Shown piece after piece: positions 60,113 through 64,000 of a DNA stretch of 64,000 nt. Position numbers and translations under genes: made by a program. Within the stretch, counting starts at the first letter, position 1; the number at the start of each line of letters is the position of its first letter. Below the pieces are notes generated by a model. The model ran no database searches, had not been told where the DNA came from, and worked only from the letters and a program-made list of their open reading frames with translations. This DNA comes from CAYSUS01 sp964434165 (GTDB taxonomy: Bacteria; Planctomycetota; Planctomycetia; Pirellulales; Thermoguttaceae): contig CAYSUS010000006.1 in the NCBI GenBank assembly GCA_964434165.1, positions 62,001-126,000 on the forward strand, read 5' to 3'.

Positions 60113-60367
60113 ATGACGCAGGATATCAACGTGCTCGCGCTGGTGAAGGGCCAGGAACGCTACGTGTTTCTGTACGATGACTCCAGCCGCGCCGAGACCC
60201 TCCGCATCCTGGGCCGTTTCGCCTCAAACCCCGAGCTCAGCTTCACCTGGTACGACGCCGCCGTGCTGAGCCAGAAGATCCGCCAGGAGAGCAGCAAGAA
60301 GATGGGCCTCGCCCAGCGCATGAGCCTGCCGCTGCCCAGCGACAGCGAAATGGACGACGGATTCTAG
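60113..60367 (+). CDS. 84-residue conserved-looking cytoplasmic protein
   Basis: The small protein starts at an ATG at 60113 with AGGAG about 11 nt upstream. It reads TQDINVLALVKGQERYVFLY, DDSSRAETLRILGRFASNPE and ends DSEMDDGF. No signal or TM helix is seen. It lies between the lipoprotein gene and xer, 68 bp upstream of the latter. The family is not recognised; small proteins like this are common in planctomycetes. Confidence 0.65.
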   Translation: MTQDINVLALVKGQERYVFLYDDSSRAETLRILGRFASNPELSFTWYDAAVLSQKIRQESSKKMGLAQRMSLPLPSDSEMDDGF

Positions 60368-60425
60368 GGGCAGGAGTCAGGGGACAGGGGTCAGGAGGCA
60401 GGAGTTCCCCATCCCCAATCCCTAC
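60368..60425. repeat. GGGGTCAGGAGGCAGGAG-type intergenic run
   Basis: A G-rich run (GGGGACAGGGGTCAGGAGGC) is followed by the C-rich CCCCATCCCCAATCCCTACC, close to a mirror of each other. A similar GGGGGATTGGAGATTGGGG run is at 58658-58676. The function is unknown. Confidence 0.45.
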
Positions 60426-60435
60426 CCTCTCTCCC

Positions 60436-61338
60436 ATGCGCTCCGCGATCGATCGCTTTCTCCGCTATCTCCAGGTCGAGCGCAACGCCTCGCCGATGAC
60501 GCTCAAGAGCTATCGCGAGGATCTCTCGGCGCTGGCCGAGTACCTCGCCGAAGCCTGCGGGGGAGAATGCCCCGGGCCGGAAGCGATCAGCGTGCTCGAT
60601 CTGCGCGGCTACGCGGCGGCCCTGGCCGAGGCCGGCTACGCCAAGAGCACCATCGCGCGGCGCCTGGCCTCGATGCGGAGCTTCTTTCGCTTCGGCCAGC
60701 GCGAAGGTTGGACCAAGGCCAACCCGGCCAAACCGCTCCGCAATCCTCGCAAGACCCGGTCGCTGCCGCACTTCCTCTCGTCCGAGGACATCGGACGGCT
60801 GCTCTCCGCCCCGCCGCCGGGCTCTCCGATGGGGCTCCGCGATCGGGCGATCCTGGAGACGCTCTACTCGGCCGGGCTGCGCGTAAGCGAGCTGGTCGGG
60901 CTCAACGACGGCGACGTGGACTTCGACGCCGGCCTGCTCCGCGTCCGAGGCAAGGGCCGGCGCGAGCGCCTCGCCCCCATCGGCTCCTACGCGGCCGACG
61001 CCCTGCGGCGATGGCTCCACGTGCGCAAGCTGCATCCCCGCGCGCCGCAGGGGAGCGAGGCCCCGGTGTTCACCAACAAGTTCGGCCGGCGACTCTCCAC
61101 GCGGAGCGTCGCCCGGATGCTGGAGAAGTACCTTCGCCACACCGGACTCGACCAGCGGACCTCGCCCCATTCGCTGCGGCACAGCTTCGCCACGCACCTT
61201 CTTGACCGCGGGGCCGACATCCGCAGCGTGCAAGAGCTGCTGGGGCACAAGAGCCTGGTGACCACGCAAATCTACACGCACGTCAGCTCCGCCGCCCTGC
61301 GCGAGGCCTACGAGAAGGCCCACCCCCGGGCGAAGTGA
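60436..61338 (+). CDS. Tyrosine recombinase XerC/XerD
   Basis: The 300-residue integrase has an N-terminal SAM-like core-binding domain (IDRFLRYLQVERNASPMTLK, STIARRLASMRSFFRFGQRE). The C-terminal catalytic domain has the active-site Arg in LYSAGLRVSELVGL, Lys in VRGKGRRERL, HxxR in SPHSLRHSFATHLL, His in LLGHKSL and the Tyr nucleophile in TTQIYTHVS. The length is typical of XerC/D. It resolves chromosome dimers at a dif site during division; no dif site is seen here. The ATG at 60436 follows the 84-residue gene and may be in the same transcript. Confidence 0.92.
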   Translation: MRSAIDRFLRYLQVERNASPMTLKSYREDLSALAEYLAEACGGECPGPEAISVLDLRGYAAALAEAGYAKSTIARRLASMRSFFRFGQREGWTKANPAKPLRNPRKTRSLPHFLSSEDIGRLLSAPPPGSPMGLRDRAILETLYSAGLRVSELVGLNDGDVDFDAGLLRVRGKGRRERLAPIGSYAADALRRWLHVRKLHPRAPQGSEAPVFTNKFGRRLSTRSVARMLEKYLRHTGLDQRTSPHSLRHSFATHLLDRGADIRSVQELLGHKSLVTTQIYTHVSSAALREAYEKAHPRAK

Positions 61339-61361
61339 GATTGGCGCGGCCGCTCCGGGGA

Positions 61362-61393
61362 GACTTGCGAAGTCATCGAGACTCCGGAAGTCC
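61362..61393. repeat. GACTTGCGAAGTC-type element (family C copy 3)
   Basis: GACTT-GCG-AAGTC (61362-61374) is followed by GACTCCGGAAGTC. It is in the gap after the xer gene and resembles the stems at 24647 and 26421. Confidence 0.5.
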
Positions 61394-61398
61394 GGGTG

Positions 61399-61448
61399 GG
61401 GACGCGGAGCGTCCCGGGCAGCGGGTTCCCACGCGGAGCATGGGGGCC
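61399..61448. repeat. Palindromic intergenic repeat (family A copy 4)
   Basis: GGGACGC-GGA-GCGTCCC (61399-61415) is followed by GGTTCCCACGC-GGA-GCATGGGGGCC (61424-61448). This is the same design as the copies at 19263, 20036 and 30595. Confidence 0.6.
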
Positions 61449-61500
61449 AGGGGGAAGTCTGGCGCATCCCCGCCTTCTTTTTCCCGCCTCGTCGCGCGGG

Positions 61501-61506
61501 TACACT
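61501..61506 (+). promoter_or_regulatory. -10 box (TACACT) for the terminal glycoside hydrolase gene
   Basis: TACACT followed by GG lies 71 nt upstream of the ATG at 61577, matching the leader lengths seen elsewhere in the window. A T-rich stretch (CTTCTTTTTCCC) lies where the -35 is expected. Confidence 0.45.
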
Positions 61507-61576
61507 GGCTCGCCAGCGGGATCGCCGCCCTGCGCGTCCCCTCGGCCAGCCTTTCTACACGCCCGGAGATCGATCC

Positions 61577-64000
61577 ATGACATCCCTGGTCCGCATCACC
61601 CTTGTTTCGCTTCTCCTCGCCGCCGCGTCGGTCTCGGCAGCCTCCGACTGGGAGGCCCGTGCCACCGGCGAGGCCGGCATCGAGATCGCCTCCCGCAACT
61701 CCCCCGTGGCCAGGGCCCATTACGTATTCTGGGGCGAGAACTGGAAATGGGCCGGGGCGAAGATCAAGCTCGGCGAGATGGATGGTGACGTGCAGACCTT
61801 CGGCGGCAGTGTCGAGGCGCTCGGGCTTTCCATCGAGGGTCGCATCACCACGCCGCGAGCCAACCAGATCCGCTACACGTGGGACGTGGAGGCGGCCAAG
61901 GATCTCTCCGGGGTTGTCGGCGGCGGCCTGGAGCTGAACCTGGTGCTCAACAGCCCCGCGCTGGGCGATGACCCGCCGGAGCCCGAGCTGCTGGCCGACA
62001 ACCGCGGTCTGAGCTGGGCCGTGGGCAAGGGAGGAGTCCGCATCGAATTCGATCCGCCTGCGGCCAACTGCTACTTCGAGCGCGGCAACAAGTCGCAGAT
62101 CCGCTGCATGCTCTTCGGCGAGAACCTGGCCCAGGGCAAGCACCAGTTCATGATGACGGTCACGCTGCCCGAGGGCGGACGCATCGCGCGCACGCTCGTG
62201 CAGCGCTACGGCCCGGTCGATTCCTCCACCTGGTATCCTGAGGCCCTGCGCCACGACACCAGCCCCGTCGACCTCAGCTTCCTCAACCACAAGCCGGCCG
62301 GCAAGCTCGGGCCGGTCCGCGCGTCGGGCGACAAGCTGGTCTACGGCGACGGCAGCGAGGCCCGGTTCTGGGGCGGCAACATCGCGGCCTACGCGATCTA
62401 CAGCGACAAGCAGCTCATCGAAGCCCAGGCCAAGCGCATTGCCCGACTCGGGTACAACCTGATGCGCATCCACCATCACGATTCGATGGGCTGGGTGGGG
62501 CACACCGTGATCGATAAGAGCCGCGACGACTCGCAACACCTCGACGCCGAGGTCATGGACCGGCTCGACTATTGGATCAAGTGCCTGAAGGACGAGGGCG
62601 TTTACGTGTGGCTCGACCTGCACGTGGGGCGGCTGTTCAAGCCGGGCGACGAGATCGGCGAGGGCTATGCCGAAATGGCACGCCGCTCGAAGCGCAAGGA
62701 CCGGGGCGCCGAGGGCAAGGGCTACTGCTACTTCAACGATCGCCTCGAGGAGTTGATGCGGGACTTCAACGAGAAGTACCTCAACCACAAGAACCGCTAC
62801 ACGGGTCTGGCCTACAAGGACGACCCGGCCGTGATGGGCCTGTTGATCACCAACGAGAACGACCTCACCTGCCACTTCGGCAACCTGATGCTGCCCGACA
62901 AGGGCAACCCGTGGCACAACAAGCGATTCGAGGCTGCCGTCGCTGCGTTCGCCAACAAGCACGGCCTTCCCCGCGAGCAGACGTGGCGCACGTGGGAGGC
63001 CGGGCCCAGCAAGCTGTTCCTGGCCGACTGGGAGCACGCCTGGAACCGGCGGATGATGGACCACCTCGCCGGGCTTGGCGTCAAGGTCCCTGTGAGCACG
63101 ACGCAGATGTGGGGCGGGATGAACCTGTGCGGCCTGCCCTCGCTGACGGCCGGGACGATCATCGACGTGCACAGCTACGGCGATTCCGAGGCGCTGAGCA
63201 CCAACCCGCGGTACGAAGACAACTACCTGACGTACTTCGCGACCGGGGCCGCCCACGGCATGCCCGTCTCGATGACCGAGTGGAACGTCCCCTATCCCGC
63301 GGTCGACCGCTTCACCGCGCCGCTCTACGTGGCCGGCATCTCGGCGCTTCAGGGCTGGGACGCCCCGATGATCTACAACTACTCGCAGGTGACCTTTGAG
63401 CGGCCCAGTCGCGGGCGGACCTGGTCGAGCTACTTCGACCCGGGTCTGACGGCCGTCACACCGGCCGCGGCCATGCTCTACCGCCGCGGCGACGTGCGTC
63501 CGGCCAAGGAGCACTACTGCCTGATGCTCGACCGCGAGAAGCTCTACTTCGAGCCCAGCCACCCCAGGAACCTGGCCGCGCTGCGCACGCTCGTGGAGCA
63601 GAGCAAGCTCACGCTGGGCTTGCCCGACGTTGAGGAGCTGGACTGGGACAAGGCCACCGTGCCTGAGCAGGGCGTCGAGCGCGTGACCGACCTGGGCCGT
63701 GACTTCATCCCCCTGGGGCAGAACGTGGTGCGATCGGACACCGGCGAAATCGCCCGCGACTGGATCGCGGGCTACCAGACGATCGGCACCGACCGGACCC
63801 AGGCCGCGCACGGCTGGGTCGGCGGTCGCCGCCTGCAAGTGAAGGATACGGTCTTCGCCGCCCAGACCCCGAAGTGTGCCCTCGCCGTCACCAGTCTCGA
63901 CGGCGAGCCAATCCGCCAATCGAAGAAGATCCTCATCACCGCCGTCGCCCGGGTCGTCCCCTCGCCGGGCAACAAGACCCCGCTCCTCTCCGAACCGGTC
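61577..64000 (+). CDS. Large exported glycoside hydrolase, clan-A/GH5-like (3' end outside window)
   Basis: At least 808 codons are present and the frame continues past the window end. The signal peptide is LVRITLVSLLLAAASVSA. The first about 220 residues are beta-rich. The TIM-barrel-like catalytic part begins near residue 255 (YGDGSEARFWGGNIAAYAIY, ARLGYNLMRIHHHDSMGWVG, DRLDYWIKCLKDEGVYVWLD). The likely acid/base Glu is in GLLITNENDLTC and the nucleophile Glu in VSMTEWNVPYP, the positions used by clan A (GH5-type) enzymes. A C-terminal beta domain follows. It probably degrades plant- or algal-type polysaccharide outside the cell. The ATG at 61577 has a -10 (TACACT) 71 nt upstream. Confidence 0.8.
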   Translation, partial: MTSLVRITLVSLLLAAASVSAASDWEARATGEAGIEIASRNSPVARAHYVFWGENWKWAGAKIKLGEMDGDVQTFGGSVEALGLSIEGRITTPRANQIRYTWDVEAAKDLSGVVGGGLELNLVLNSPALGDDPPEPELLADNRGLSWAVGKGGVRIEFDPPAANCYFERGNKSQIRCMLFGENLAQGKHQFMMTVTLPEGGRIARTLVQRYGPVDSSTWYPEALRHDTSPVDLSFLNHKPAGKLGPVRASGDKLVYGDGSEARFWGGNIAAYAIYSDKQLIEAQAKRIARLGYNLMRIHHHDSMGWVGHTVIDKSRDDSQHLDAEVMDRLDYWIKCLKDEGVYVWLDLHVGRLFKPGDEIGEGYAEMARRSKRKDRGAEGKGYCYFNDRLEELMRDFNEKYLNHKNRYTGLAYKDDPAVMGLLITNENDLTCHFGNLMLPDKGNPWHNKRFEAAVAAFANKHGLPREQTWRTWEAGPSKLFLADWEHAWNRRMMDHLAGLGVKVPVSTTQMWGGMNLCGLPSLTAGTIIDVHSYGDSEALSTNPRYEDNYLTYFATGAAHGMPVSMTEWNVPYPAVDRFTAPLYVAGISALQGWDAPMIYNYSQVTFERPSRGRTWSSYFDPGLTAVTPAAAMLYRRGDVRPAKEHYCLMLDREKLYFEPSHPRNLAALRTLVEQSKLTLGLPDVEELDWDKATVPEQGVERVTDLGRDFIPLGQNVVRSDTGEIARDWIAGYQTIGTDRTQAAHGWVGGRRLQVKDTVFAAQTPKCALAVTSLDGEPIRQSKKILITAVARVVPSPGNKTPLLSEPV

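Noticed and set aside
61373..63919. Long minus-strand frame (about 848 codons) opposite the terminal glycoside hydrolase
   Set aside because: The plus strand carries a complete set of glycoside hydrolase features, including a signal peptide and catalytic motifs. The minus frame is Val/Gly/Arg/His-rich without domains.
1..64000. CRISPR array, tRNA, rRNA, insertion sequence or prophage
   Set aside because: No regularly spaced direct repeats, cloverleaf-like segments, rRNA-like stretches, transposase motifs or phage genes were seen. The palindromic repeats are short, dispersed and carry no open frame.

Overview
This 64-kb window is a GC-rich (by eye well above 60%) chromosomal segment that looks like a planctomycete (phylum Planctomycetota). 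The evidence is the gene mix: three PEP-CTERM surface proteins, a DUF1559 prepilin-like protein followed by a small lipoprotein, two Tat-exported Gfo/Idh/MocA oxidoreductases, a Tat-exported aldo/keto reductase, a SUMF1-type protein, a planctomycete-style serine/threonine kinase with an N-terminal extension, Uma2 proteins, and many small palindromic repeats between genes. I see no rRNA, tRNA, CRISPR array, prophage or intact insertion sequence.

Layout. 1-4 kb: the 3' end of a TPR/proline-rich protein faces a minus-strand set of aldo/keto reductase, tetraheme cytochrome c and 16-cysteine iron-sulfur protein. 4.3-12 kb: one giant 2489-residue polytopic membrane protein plus a 71-residue two-helix membrane protein. 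12-23 kb: dolichyl-phosphate-mannose-synthase-like glycosyltransferase, MFS transporter, Gfo/Idh/MocA protein, a beta-strand-repeat PEP-CTERM protein, a Uma2 remnant and an intact Uma2 gene, and a large M16 peptidase. 23-33 kb: GAF-PAS-PilZ protein, di-heme peroxidase-like lipoprotein, a second Gfo/Idh/MocA protein, a second PEP-CTERM protein, a dicarboxylate symporter and the SUMF1-type protein. 32.7-42 kb: two divergent phosphohexomutases, a frameshifted hypothetical gene, serS, a TPR protein, an lpxA-like acyltransferase and trpB2. 42-52 kb: M28 peptidase with PDZ domains, a LamG PEP-CTERM protein, an HtrA-like protease, a GspF-like protein next to a cyclic-nucleotide-domain kinase, a sugar-nucleotide epimerase, and the DUF1559/lipoprotein pair. 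52-64 kb: a putative glycoside hydrolase, several hypotheticals, ispG, a lipoprotein with an 84-residue neighbour, a XerC/D recombinase and a large secreted clan-A-like glycoside hydrolase that runs off the window end.

The genes are mostly in single units or pairs, and housekeeping functions (serS, ispG, xer, phosphohexomutases, trpB2, lpxA) are scattered among exported proteins. The export theme is strong: Tat signals, Sec signals, lipoproteins and PEP-CTERM tails account for about half the genes. They fit periplasmic redox chemistry, polysaccharide breakdown and surface display.

Two structural signals cut across the genes. Several start codons lie about 55-80 nt downstream of a -10-like hexamer close to TANACT, often followed by GG; two of these also have good -35 boxes. 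The intergenic gaps also carry at least four families of short palindromic repeats, several of them abutting stop codons.
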